64,000 nt of DNA from Mikania micrantha (lineage: Eukaryota; Streptophyta; Magnoliopsida; Asterales; Asteraceae). Under the pieces are notes generated by a model. It did no database searches, was not told where the DNA came from, and saw only the letters and a list, made by a program, of their open reading frames with translations. Of this stretch, positions 48,860 to 60,780 are shown piece after piece. The position numbers were made by a program, and so were the translations under genes. The stretch covers positions 60,929,439 through 60,993,438 of the forward strand of contig CM018698.1 of the NCBI GenBank assembly GCA_009363875.1, in the 5' to 3' direction. Numbering within the stretch: the stretch's first letter is position 1; every line of letters starts with the position of its first letter.

Positions 48860-49022
48860 TCAGACCCGGGGGGGGGGGGGGGGTGACCGGCCCCCCTGTT
48901 TTTTCGTGTAGTAGTGTATATTTCCCGATACATAGTGTAAAATTTTTTAAAAACCTTTATTTCGCCCCCCTGAAAAAAAAAATTATTTCGCCCCCCCTAG
49001 AGTTTTGGTCAAGCTCCGCCAC
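48860..49022. mobile_element. hAT-like MITE end with a G16 run
   Basis: The right end AGCTCCGCCACTG at 49010-49022 matches the terminus of the hAT MITE at 21383. The left part contains 16 consecutive G (48868-48883), then a C-rich stretch. No 8-bp duplication could be aligned, so the left boundary is uncertain. Confidence 0.5.
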
Positions 49023-49799
49023 TGCTACCATGTGAGGGTAAAATAGTCCTATACACTTAACTTTTAGATTAACCGTTATTGGTTAATCCAAGGTTTTTAT
49101 ATTATCCTAATCCAATAACTATATTTTTCATATATAACAAAATATATGTGATTTAACTAAATTTAATCATATTTTATATGTAAAAATAAGTATTTATATA
49201 AATATATACTTATTAAATTAAATAAATCTTATATAAGTAAAAAGTTTGTTTAGGCTCGCGAGCCGGTTCGAACTCGACATGTACTAAACGAGTCATATTT
49301 CATGGCTTGGGCTCGTTCGAGTTTTTTTACCGGTCGAATCTCGTTTTTCACAAGATGACTTGATTCATCTATACTCTAACATAAATGAAAAACACATCAA
49401 GATAGCCGAAACTCCACTGTAAAATCAAGTGTCAAGAAACCCAAATGTAATTGTAAATCTATGATACATTTTAAAATATACTCCATAGTAAAAACAAGCA
49501 AAAAGTCAACTAAATGTAAACACTAGGAAAAGCATAAAACTAACATACCAAAAACTGCAATCCTATATAAAATAATTCGTCTGAAAAGCGAGTATCACTC
49601 TATTTGTTGTAAAATTCAAAAATGTGCTTGATACTTTCAAAATCGTATTCCATCACAAAAACAAACGTCAATAAATATGAATGTAAATATAAATATTACA
49701 ATAAATCCACAACTAAATACATCTAAAAGAAAATGAAACTAAAAAAAAGAGCAATATGAGAAAAGAAAGAAGTTAATGCTCACTCAAATCCAATGTACT
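49023..49799. other. AT-rich spacer with a GCTCG repeat fragment
   Basis: Mostly AT-rich. A fragment at 49250-49345 (GGCTCGCGAGCCGGTTCGAA...) is of the same family as the start of the window and 50888-51240. No coding sequence. Confidence 0.45.
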
Positions 49800-50106
49800 A
49801 GAGGTGCTCAAACCGGTTTTTTTTTTTCAAACCGGTCCGGTTTGGTCAACGCATGGTCAAAACCGGTTCGATTTTAAAACCGGTTTGGGAGATTGAGAAT
49901 GTCAAACCTATAGAACCGGTTTTGAGGGGTTGAAACCGTTTTTGAGGGCTTGAAACCGGTTTGAAAACCGTTTTGGGGGATGAGAATGTCAACCTATCCC
50001 AAACCTACGATTCGGACCGGTTTGGGTGAAACCGGTTTGAGATCGAGATAGAATCGGTTTGGAAACCGGTTTTTTCAAACCAAGCCGGTTTGGCTGTGCA
50101 TCTCTG
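49800..50106. mobile_element. MULE-type MITE built from AAACCGGTTT motifs
   Basis: Ends are AGAGGTGC and (reverse complement) AGAGATGC, flanked by a perfect 9-bp duplication CAATGTACT (49791-49799 and 50107-50115). The interior is almost entirely repeats of AAACCGGTTT and variants, about 15 copies. The 9-bp duplication fits a Mutator-like element. Confidence 0.8.
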
Positions 50107-50465
50107 CAATGTACTGTACATTACCAATTGTATTCTGTATATAAACAATAATTAGAAAAAAGGAAAAAAAACGAAAAAAAATATTTCTTTTAATAACAGA
50201 TGCCTACAAATCTACCGTTATTCTGACAACTAAATTACCCTTCTTTTTAGTTGATGAAACTCATCATGTAATTTCAATCTTCCCATGGATTTGACAAGTT
50301 TGAGTGTACGTCTGAGTGCACCTTAAGGGAAAACCTAAAACTAGGTATACCTCTTGACATTGCTTTAGCAAATAAGCCTTGACTTATATTTGAATCTAAG
50401 ATCGCTCATTGAAAAGTTAAAGAGATAATTATTAGATTAGAAGCTATTGGTTTAATAGTCTGCCG

Positions 50466-50747
50466 TAGGGATGACAATGGGTCGGGTTTGGGACAGGTTT
50501 GACTAATCCCAGTCCTATACCCGTTTATAAAAGTATGTCTCATACCCGTCCCAAAACCCATCAGGTATCTATCGGGTATTTACCCATCGGGTATATGAAC
50601 AAATCCCAAGCCCGTCCCATACCCGCGAAAATTTGAAAAATTAATTCTATACCCGGCCCAATACCCATCGGGCTTGGGAATACACTTCCCATATGAAGCG
50701 GGTTTCGGGTAAACCATTCGGGTGCGGGTTTTTTTGCCATCCCTATA
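50466..50747. mobile_element. MITE with GGGTCGGGT/TACCCATCGGGTA motifs
   Basis: Terminal repeats read TAGGGATGACAATGGG and (reverse complement) TAGGGATGGCAAAAA. Flanks TAGTCTG and TAGCCTG may be a decayed duplication. The interior is made of CCCGT/ACGGG and CATCGGGTA motif variants. It is probably the same structural class as 49800-50106. Confidence 0.65.
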
Positions 50748-50887
50748 GCCTGGTAATCTGTTTCATCCTAAAAAACTCTCTTTATCTACAGTAATTCTAG
50801 TAAATATTGCTTTAGATAAAAATCTAATGCAAGATCGAAAAATCATCGGAACAATTGTTAATTGTTAAAAAAAAGTGTATCTCAAAT

Positions 50888-51240
50888 AGGGTTGTCCACG
50901 AGCTGAGCCGGGCTGGGCCGAGAACTCGGCTCGGATTTAAACCGTGTCTGGCTCGGCTTTGATTGAAAAGCGAGCCTGAAATCTTTACACGAAGTCGGCT
51001 CGTTTTTAACTGTGCCAGCTTGGCTCGGTTTGTTTTTGCTCGTTTTTACATAATCTAAATTTTAGGACGTGAGTTTGTCACTTGTGAGCTACATATCATG
51101 TTATCTTTTATTTTTTGATAATTTTTTTTATTTAACATAATTACAAATATGACACCAAAGTATAGTTGTTGTACAAACGAGCCGAGCCAGCCTAAACGAG
51201 TCGGCTCGGTTACAAACGAGTTTTATCCTAACTTTTTCCG
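50888..51240. repeat. GGCTCG-motif repeat element, boundaries unclear
   Basis: Many GAGCCG/CGGCTCG copies, in both directions, including GAGCCGAGCCAGCC and GAGTCGGCTCGG. It begins after AGGGTTGTCCACGAGCTG; no matching right terminus was found. Confidence 0.5.
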
Positions 51241-52960
51241 AAGGAGCTACGTACCGAATTCGATTTACGAGTTTTTGTATCACCTAATCTCAAATAAACT
51301 TTCGAGATTTGGAAGGAAAGATACCGGAGATATCACATCATAATTAGAATATATTTGGAATCCACTAAGATCACAAATGCCCAACCAACAAAATCTCAAT
51401 CTTTTATATTTTACAAAATTTGCTTTATTTATTGTTTGCTAAAAATTTTTCCCTATTTTTTTGTTTTCTGAATTGTTTTCATATTCTCTCTTGCTAACTT
51501 TCCTTTTTATTAAAAAAGTATAAATTGAATTGATTTTAAATAATGTTATAGTATGTTAATTTCGCATATATTAAGTTGGTTTAATAAAAAAATTTAATGA
51601 AAGAGTTAGTGAGTTAGTAGTAATTAATATATTAATGCCACGTTATGTCTGCGTCTTCTTCCGAATACCTCGTTTTTATAACATTTTATATATTTTTTCT
51701 AAAATGTCACTTTTATAATTATGTTGTTATTTAAAAACTTTCGTTTTTTTAATTATTTTCTTATAAAAAATTATTTATAAAATTATAAACTTTTTTTTAG
51801 AAGACTAGTTTTTTTGTTTTATTTATTTATTAATATAAACAAATGTGATATTATGACATATTTGGAAGTTATAACATATATAAAATGTACTATATTACAA
51901 CTTGCAAAATATAGAATTCAACAGAATAGTTAAACGGAAGAGTTTTTTTTACCATCACCACAATCACAAAATAAATATCAATTAAATTTATAAAACGAAA
52001 CAAGAGTCAACCCAACTCAAACACGTGAAACAAGTTAATGTTTTACATCTGTAGTATGGGGATTTTTTTAAGTGTTATATTAATTAAGTATTACTCGGCA
52101 AATAAGTAACGTGCTTAACCCCATCATATAGGCGGAAACCTACACCGAAAAAACCTCTGGTCAATAGAAAGCAATTGTTTTTGGAAAGACTTAATTAAAC
52201 TTATGACAACTTATTAAAAAAAAAAAGTTAAGTGAGTACTATTATGCTAGAAACTCAATCATTTAAACCTAAAAGCAGTTATGAAAATAGAATCGTATTT
52301 CCATCATTTAAAGTTTGTTAACAAGTTGTGAAAACTAGTTTTTTGGCTCATTTAGTTTACTTGTTGGATAAGAGTTATATTAAGATCGAGAAGAATTTTA
52401 TATATTCTTTAAAAGTTGTTGTAGTAGATGGAAAATTGAATAAAGTAAACGTCTTATACTATGAATCAAATCTTTTTCCTTAATGATCGGAGATTTGATT
52501 TGCTTTTGGTTTTCTTCCCAATTAAAAGATGTAGATTGATCGTGTATATATCACTGTCAATTACTTTTTATAATTTTACATGATTGTTTTTTCCATGATT
52601 TTGATATCAATGAAATTAGTAAATGGATAAGCGGATCAGTTCGTTTCCATTATTTGTTTTAAATAACCAATATATATATATATGTATAGTCATAGAGAGA
52701 GAGAGAGAGTTACACATGCATTTTTAGCCTCACTTTTCTTTTGTTAATCTGTTTGTCAACAGCTTATGGAATTAGGTTAAGTAGAGTCGTCAAGATTGAA
52801 ATTAAAATTTATTACAACCATATTTAGTTGTATGTTAATCTGTAGTGTTGGACACATTCCCTTCACTTTCATATATAAAATCTTGTAGCGGAAATTAAAA
52901 TTCATTACAACCATATTTAGTAAATAATCGTAAATAATCGTTGTTGAATGATACGCCACA
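51241..52960. other. AT-rich region, no gene seen
   Basis: A short duplicated phrase (GAAATTAAAATT(T/C)ATTACAACCATATTTAGT at 52797 and 52891) is the only structure noticed apart from (TA)n and (GA)n tracts near 52670-52710. Confidence 0.5.
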
Positions 52961-52964
52961 TTTA

Positions 52965-53190
52965 TGGTACACACATATAATGTATATATGTGTGGGCCAT
53001 CAAGGGCTAAAGTAAAATTGCACTAACGTTAAAAGTTTTGGGATGATTAACTTCAAACGACAACTATGAGCCGAGAACTCATTCGGAGGAGCCTCTCTAT
53101 CCCAACAGAGATAGGGGTAAGGTTTGTGTTCATCATTCCCTCCAGATACTACTGAAAAGTGGGAATATACTGGGTAAGTTTGTTTGTTTG
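52965..53190 (+). mobile_element. Au-like SINE, copy 2
   Basis: The plus strand shows GGGGTAAGGTTTGTGTTCATC, CCCTCCAGATACTACTG and GGGAATATACTGGGTAAG, then a (GTTT)n tail at 53178-53194: an Au-type 3' end. Upstream it shares ATATATGTGT...AGTAAAATTGCACTAACG and GAGCCGAG with copy 1 at 31916-32203, which is in the opposite orientation. The target duplication was not identified. Confidence 0.72.
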
Positions 53191-53563
53191 TTTTAATCGT
53201 TTTTGAATGAATCAATTTTGATTTCCTTTTCTTTTGATGTTCAATTGCGTAACAATGACCAAGTAGCATGTGGTCTTTAATTTTCTTTCTTGTTAGTTTG
53301 CACCGGATGCATATTAATCTTCCTATGCTAATAATTGATTCCAAACAAATACCACATGGCATTCTCATAGTATTTCAAAAATAAATGTTTATTTTTAAAT
53401 ATAAAACTCACAATTAATGTTATTAATAATATAATTGTTTGCATAAATACACTAAATTTATATTAATAATTAAATATATGATAATAAATATCATCTATGT
53501 TTAATATTATGTGTCTGTATACAAACTCGTGTAATACACGGGTCTATAGCCTAGTATATACAT

Positions 53564-54319
53564 GGGTTTGGCTAAATATACCCCTTATTCTGACTTGCTA
53601 TACCCGTACCCCCAAATATTAAATATAATTTTGTCAAAATCAACCCTTCAACATTATAACACAACCAAAATGCACCAAACAATATTTCCACCTTAAATTT
53701 TACTAAACATATCCCTTTCTTACTTGTCATACCCCCCTTCTACAAAATATAAAATATAAATTCATCAAAAATCAGATTTCATCGTATGAACCCCAATTCA
53801 TCTTTGTTAAAATTCGATTGAACTGAGGCCTGATCGTTGTTACAAACATAGGTCTTTAATTCCTTGAACAAAAAAGAGTGTAATGGTGTATGAAATACAT
53901 ATCTTAGCTAACTAATTCGTGTTCGTTGCTTGATGAATCGAAGTCGAACCGCTGAGCTCTTAGAGGCCTTTTTCTTGATTTGTTTCAGATTGTGAATAGC
54001 TTTGGTTTACGCAGAGAGTTTCGCAAAGGTTAAAGGAATGCTTGGGTTCAATTAATTTTGAGTTTTATACTCGCTTTAGTAGAGTTTGAGTTTTCGTTCG
54101 ACTATGGTTATTTAGGCTTTTATTTCATATTGATTTGATTTTTAAACGATGAATTGATGATGATAATGATTTCGTGATGTTTGTAGTTGTTTTAATTTTA
54201 AATGCTTATGGATCTTTTTAGTTAACAATTAAAAACATAAGGTTAACTTGTATATATTTAAAAAGCTTAAGGAGGTGGTATGACAAGCAAAAAAATTACA
54301 AAAGGGTATATTTAGCATA

Positions 54320-54323
<4 letters not shown>
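53564..54323. mobile_element. MITE with GGGTTTGGCTAAATATACCC ends
   Basis: Left GGGTTTGGCTAAATATACCC and right (reverse complement) GGGTTATGCTAAATATACCC form clear terminal inverted repeats around 760 bp. Flanks are TATATACAT and TATATATAT, a possible 9-bp duplication, though in low-complexity sequence. The interior has no recognisable domain. Confidence 0.75.
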
Positions 54324-54356
<33 letters not shown>

Positions 54357-54519
54357 TTCAAATGAAAATACTTTGATAGAGATATAACCCAATAACTATC
54401 ATCTAATTATTAATCAATAACTCAAGTGCATAAAATCGTGACACGTGACATTTTTTTTAATATGCAATGGCATAGTAGATGTTTTTTCTAATTAAAAATA
54501 TGCATTTAATATATATTGA

Positions 54520-54985
54520 TTAATCAATTTTTTTTATTAAAAATTTACCATCTATTTTTATACATTATAACTTTTTTATATTATATTATTTTTTATCAAA
54601 ATTGCACCATTTTACTCATCTCATTTCTCTTTAATTCTGTTATAATCTTGACTAAGTTTTTAATTTTTTTAAATCCCCATATTTACATCATTATAAAGAG
54701 CATAAATATAACAAATTAATTTGAATTTTTTTCTAATAATGGTAAATTATAATAATGTAATATACAGTGATGAAGTTTACCATTGTTAGGAAAAAATCCA
54801 AATCAATTTGTTATCTTTATGCTTGTTAGAATGATAAAAATAGGGACATCTAAAAAAAATATTAAAAATTAGTCGAGACTATTACGGAATTGAAAAGAAA
54901 AATGAGACGAGTATAATGGTGCAATTTTTTTGAAAAAATAATATTGTATAAAAGGTTTTGAATGTTTGAAAAATTGTGGGTAAAT
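54520..54985. mobile_element. Foldback MITE
   Basis: Arms of about 200 bp are inverted copies, including AAAATTGCACCATT with CTCATTT and ATAACAAATTAATTTG with TTTTTTCTAATAATGG on the left and their complements on the right. The arms differ by roughly 15-20 percent by eye, so this is an older insertion. Confidence 0.75.
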
Positions 54986-55810
54986 TTTATATAAAAAATT
55001 CACTATAATTCGTTACAAATTTAAGGTAAACGTGATTTTTAGTTGATTTTAAATTCAAATTTTGTTGCAAGTCATTACATTAATGTAAATAGTGTTTTAT
55101 ACGATGTGAATGGTAAGTTTAAGATTTGTTACATTGATGTAAATACGGAGATTGAAAAATCTAAACAATTGCTTCAGACATTGAATAATTTAAAACATCC
55201 ATTTAATTATAGTTAACCATTTATTCAATCAAACATTCAAATTGTCATTACAAGAGTGTAAAAACCAAACATTACATTGAAAAATCGAGACAATTGTTTC
55301 AGAAATTAAAGTGGGTTACTAGGCTTATCTTATGTCATTTGCAAACTTCCTTAGCCAGTTACACACGTAAAATAAAAGTTTTTGTCAACTATTTGCATAG
55401 TTGGTAAGATCACATACTTAGTTTAATAATACATAGAAGAATATGCAAAGTATAACCTAACTAGATAATGCATTAAAAGCATAGGATGAATACAAGATTA
55501 ACAAATAAGAATAAATGAACGAATGACCAATAGTGTCCAAACAAGTATCCATACAACATCTTAATTCAAGTATGGCCTAATATAAATTAACATTTGTAAT
55601 CCAACAATTTTTCTATGTATATTTTTCACCTTTTTCACACAATGACAATAGTCAATACAAAAATGGTATCCAACACATCTTACGCTACTAGGTACTAGCT
55701 TGCTTAGATGACAACACACATAAAATCTAACACATAAATTGACTGGGTCTAAGTCTTGCATTATAGTTTGAATAATTGCTAGAAATGAAACGAGTTTGAA
55801 TATGTACGAG
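54986..55810. other. Spacer, no gene seen
   Basis: AT-rich DNA without domains. A short frame on the minus strand at 55561-55818 runs into the LTR boundary and has no similarity. Confidence 0.5.
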
Positions 55811-58672
55811 TGTAACATCCTTAACTACAAAATGGCAAATTGGATTTAAATAATCCAAACTTTGACCCATTGGCCACTGCCGGTCCCAACTACGAAAATC
55901 CCCGATAACGGTCCGAACTTTCGACATATTTTCCCGGGACGGACCGCCGTCAAATAAACCCTAACGTGAGAGGCCCCGTTCCCCAGGAATCTCTCGGTTG
56001 GTTAAACATCAAAAGCATAGCTCTTAAACCGTACAATTGTCATATACTATAGCAGCAGAATTCATTACATAACATTTAATCTTATCAGGTATGCCAGTTC
56101 TTGAATAGGTAGTCTTTATGCCATGCCACGAGCCATCATATCTTCATCATAACCTGCTCAACCTGACATGCATGCTAAAACAAGTCAGCTTTCGCTGGTG
56201 AGTTCTAAGTTAATTTTTCATAAAAATCTTTACTCATTCATATCTTTATATAACATAACATAAGTCATAACATACATAGCATCATAACTTACTGCTGACC
56301 GAAGTCAACAGTCTCAATCATACTAGTATCATGTCACCGTATCATAACTTACTGCTGACCGAAGTCAACAGTCTCAATCATACTGAACATAAAACATTAG
56401 CCTTCACTGTTGACCGAAGTCTACAGGCTTGTGCAGCACAAGACTCTATAACTATCAACCCGCAGCTGATAACTCATGCATGCATAAGATTTCTTTAACA
56501 CTATCAACCCGCAGCTGATAACTCATACATGTATAAGATTTCTTTAACAATATCAACGCGCAGCTGATAACTCAAGCATGCCTAAGATTTCTTTAACTGA
56601 ACTGGCGACACACAGTCGACAGGCCTGTTCTTTCACAGGACTTCTTAAACCATCAATCGAAATTGACGGCTCATACCGGTACAAGACTTCTTAACATACA
56701 TCATAACATGGTTTAAATCATTTAAACCATCATACGCATAAGCGGATCCTTTCACCGCAGTGCGCATGTTTTGCCCAACCGCAGCCGGGACTTTCATAAC
56801 ACATTTACTGCTCGACCTCGGTCGAGATCTTTCAAAATCATCATTTCCTTCTCAACCTCGGTTGAGAATTCAAACATTCTTTATACTCTCAACCGCAGTT
56901 GAGACTTAAAATCATTCTTTACACCTTAGCTGAGACTTTTAAAATCATTCATTTCTCAACCGTAGTTGAGTCTTTAAAACATCCCTGCCATCTCAGCTGA
57001 GGCTCTTAAAATCATTTACTTCTCAACCGTAGTTGAGACTTAAAGCATTATTTACTTTAAAACATTCTTTACTTGAAAACATTCTTTACCTGACCTTAAT
57101 CAGGTTAGCGTCACTTTCATACAATAACTTTACAACTTGAAACATTCTTTACTTTAACATATTCTCTTATCTGACCGTAGCCAGATAGAACAATCATTTA
57201 CATAAAATAACTTTATAACATGCATATCAGCCCTAAAACGTTAAAATAGTAAAAGAGGGCTCATAGAACTCACCTGAGCTAAAACACAATTTGCTAGCTC
57301 CTCTTCCTTTCCTTACTTTCTCACTTCACAATGATATCCTATTAATATGAACATATCATCATGATTATAACCTTATCATGAAGGTTCTCAATTTACGATT
57401 ACCGCTCAAAACTTCGGCATATCGTAACTTTCATTCGGAACTTTATTTCAAAATTCTGTTTACACTCATTTTGATCATTCTTATCTCTACAATCTTGTTA
57501 TGCTTAAAGATTGCTTATTCGCTTGGCTTAAATAAGCGTATTCTCTTATTTACTTAATTCGTCTTAGGCTTTGCTAACTTACTGATTGAATCTTTCTGAA
57601 CGTTCAATGTCAAAGACATTGCCTTGATAGTCATCAAATAGTTAATGTTGTTGATTATCTCACTAGACAGGTTCCTAGATAGATTAATGGCTTAGAAATG
57701 ATAAATCCTTGTTATTGATTACCCGGACATCATGAAATATCACAAGGTAGTATTAGAATAGGTTTAATAACCATGTTTAACATACTGATCTGCCTGTTAT
57801 CATAAACATCAGATGCTCGTTCTAATGAGTATGTTAATGATTGTGATTAGTTTAAAACACTTGGAATTAACCTTGCATGTCCAAAAATTAATCAAACTAA
57901 TCACATGCACTGTCACAATCAAATGGTTTAAACCACTATAACCATTGTTATGATTTCATGCAAATCGGGCATTATAACGGCTCAAAACAAGGATTTACCC
58001 GTTAACAGTTCGAGTTTGTCATTTATAATCAATCCTAGCCATCATCTAGGAACAAATCAACAACCCTAACTATATTATCACGTTCAAAAACAAGATTTAA
58101 TCAATCATTACCAATCTAGAAGGTTAGATTGAACCGTTACCTATTCAAACGGAGTTCTGCGGGTAAAAAGATGATCCAGACTTGCAGAAACGTTCCCTGG
58201 TGCGATCTGGATGTTTAAACACCTTCAAGATGGAGTTTGGATGATGAAAATATGTGTTTTGTGCGTATGGAGGCGAGAAGCGTCGAGTAGAAGCAAAAAA
58301 ATAAGTTTCTGGATGAAATCTTGACTTTTTAAGCAACTTGCCGACGAAATAGGAGCCAGGCGCATCGCCCCAAGCCAGAAGGTGACAAGGGGCGTACCGC
58401 GCGGGTGAAGAGGCGGCTGACCTCTTTCATGGCTTCCGGGCGTATCGCCTAGGCTCGAGGTTTGGCGTGGGGCGTACCGCCCCAGGTCAATTTTGTCCGT
58501 TTTTCCATTTTTTCTTCGTTTCGCGATTCCGGACAATCCGTAACTCCGTTTCGCGCACGGTTTTCGCCCACGTTCCCCATTTCTCGCATACTACCACCCT
58601 GTAATAATTTCGATTGTCAAATCGACGTGGATCTCAAGCTCCATCCAATGTGCTAAATCTTCGGCTGTTACA
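55811..58672 (-). mobile_element. Tekay-type chromovirus LTR (LTR-D)
   Basis: On the minus strand the LTR starts TGTAACAGCCG at 58672 and ends AAGGATGTTACA at 55811, 2,862 bp. A purine tract (GGAGGGTAAATT) and the chromodomain end lie just upstream, so this is the 3' LTR. It carries a GGGCGTACCGCCC-type motif cluster near its 5' end (58360-58495) and a long array of stem-loops at 56291-57184. A homologous, split LTR is LTR-C at 11974-19899. Confidence 0.85.
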
Positions 58673-58684
58673 AATTTACCCTCC

Positions 58685-58970
58685 TTACAATAGGTTTCGT
58701 CCTCGAAACCTATTACATCTCAAACAATGTGGGTAGAGTCGTTTCATCTCATCTCCAGTCTCCCATGTAGCCTCATATCCTTTTTCGGTGTTTCCATTGA
58801 ACTTTAACTTTTCTAATAGTCTTGTTACGCAATTGTTTTCTTTTGTGTCAACAATTGCAACTGGTTCTTCTACGTAGTTTAGCTTTTCATTAACTTCAGT
58901 GTCCTTTATAGGAACATGTGCCTGCTCGTCTTCTAGACACTTCCTAATCATCATACAACCAGTGCTACCG
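58685..58970 (-). pseudogene. Chromodomain end of a Tekay-type pol
   Basis: The minus-strand frame (within 59047-58685) reads RKCLEDEQAHVP, NEKLNYVEEPVAI and later YEATWETGDEMKRLYPH, ending RNRFRGRN-like just before the purine tract. This is the C-terminal chromodomain region of Tekay-clade Ty3 elements. The aromatic residues Y and W typical of a chromodomain are visible. Sequence beyond about 58970 is unrelated to integrase, so the rest of pol is deleted. Confidence 0.85.
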
Positions 58971-60780
58971 AGCGTAACAATGGGCTTATGCCGACACAAG
59001 GCTCCATAACCGTTGATCTGACCCGCCGAAGCGTTTTGCAGATCCATACTTACCTAGTAACAAGTACTGGAGCAACCATACTTACCCCATACGAATATGG
59101 GAGCAACGTCATACTTACCCCGTAACAAGTACGGGAGCAACCATACCCAGTTATAGTCGTGGTTGACTATCATACCCAGTTATCGTCGTGGTTGACTATC
59201 ATACCCAGTTATAGTCGTGGTTGACTATCATACCCAGTTATAGTCGTGGTTGACTATCATACCCAGTTATAGTCGTGGTTGACTCTGTGTTTATAGCCCG
59301 ATCGGCTCCATATCCTGATATTATGAGGTCATCATTCATACTTACCCTATAGCACTTATAGGGACATCATTCATTCATCATACATGATACACTAGCATCA
59401 TATCACCATTCATCATAATCATCATACATTTCATGCTAGCATCATAACGGCATTCATCATAGTCACCATGACATCCTAAACCTGTCATGCTAGCACTACT
59501 TCATCCTATCAATTTCCTAGTAACATAGGATTACTCATAACATGCTTTGCTAGTATCATATCATTCATCATGGCATCGTGAACACGTTATGCTAGCATAT
59601 AGTCATCATAGCATCATACTGTCATCCTAGCAGCCTAGGATTTCATCATAACACCTATAATTGTCATCATACCATGTTATCATACAATTCATCATCATAA
59701 CTTACTAACATGCATTCATCATGCTTAGCCGACTTTCATGCATAAATCGTGCTAAAGCTAAACGTACATACATAGTCATGGTATATCATCATTCATCATT
59801 CGTGCATCAGCATCATAAGCACAGAACAACGTAAACATAACAATAAGCATGCTTTAATCACACGTTGAAGATCACATGGTAACAAATCGTCTTCCCTTTT
59901 ATGTCATACTTTAGCTGTGACAGGTAGCTTATTATGACACTTAATCCTTACGTCCTTATCTTTTCCTAACTGTATGCTACCACATGTCATATTCTTTAGC
60001 TACAGCATGCGTTATTCTTTACTTTGTTGACTGTGCTAACATTTTCACATTTAATCTCTACCAACACTTATCTCTCTTGGCATTAAACCATTTACAAAGC
60101 ACTTGTTGGAATTTGGTCATAAATAAATTTTTCTTAACATGACTTACATACATATCTTAACACATAAGGTTGTCAATGCATATGACCAACCAAAAATTTT
60201 TTTTTTCTTGCATAAAACCGGACAAAACCAACTCTTGGTGTTGTTACAAGATGTCGTTGGTCACTTTATAATAAAATTTCCTTGTTTCCCTCAATAAGAA
60301 GGCTTTATCATTTACCTCATCATTTGCCTCATTAAGAGGACTTCATCATTTCCCTTTGTTAACAAGACTTTATCGTTTGCCTCCACAAGGGCTACATCAT
60401 TCAATCCACTTTATGCATGACAATCTTATCATAAAACTTTCCTTTGATAACATACATATGCACACTGTCACATAACAATACCCTGAATTTTCTTACACAT
60501 GAGACAGTGGCAATTATCCTTTATCTTTAAGCTTGTACTAATACAAAGCTACTTAAGTAGTTTCTTGCAACGGATGCAAGACTCTCTTAATACCTGTAAC
60601 CGTATTAAACCCACATTCTACAATCTATACTTTAAGCTCTATACATATTCTATGCATGTTCAACATCTGTCATCTTGTGAAGACAAGATAGTTCATTAAA
60701 CGATAACCATGTTGCAACACTTATGTATCCTCCTCTAGCATAAATATGTCAAGAGAGGGTATGAGAACTCACATGGTTGC
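58971..60780 (-). repeat. LTR-like region with hairpin array and 29-bp tandem repeat
   Basis: Directly next to the truncated pol. It contains a series of stem-loops (59055-59363), including five 29-bp units starting CATACCCAGTTATAG at 59142, 59171, 59200, 59229 and 59258. A long CATCAT/TGCTAGCAT-rich stretch follows. It resembles the interior of another chromovirus LTR in the same orientation; termini are not defined. Confidence 0.55.
59142..59286. repeat. 29-bp tandem repeat, five units
   Basis: Exact period 29 with one substitution in unit 2. Each unit holds a 6-bp inverted repeat ATAGTC/GACTAT around a six-base loop (in unit 2 the left arm is altered). Confidence 0.95.

Noticed and set aside
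58145..58536. Overlapping minus-strand frames of 63 and 103 codons
   Set aside because: They lie wholly within the Tekay-type LTR, which is non-coding, and show no domain.
59142..59286. Regular repeats resembling a CRISPR array
   Set aside because: Units are contiguous with period 29 and no unique spacers, in a plant retroelement context; it is a tandem repeat.
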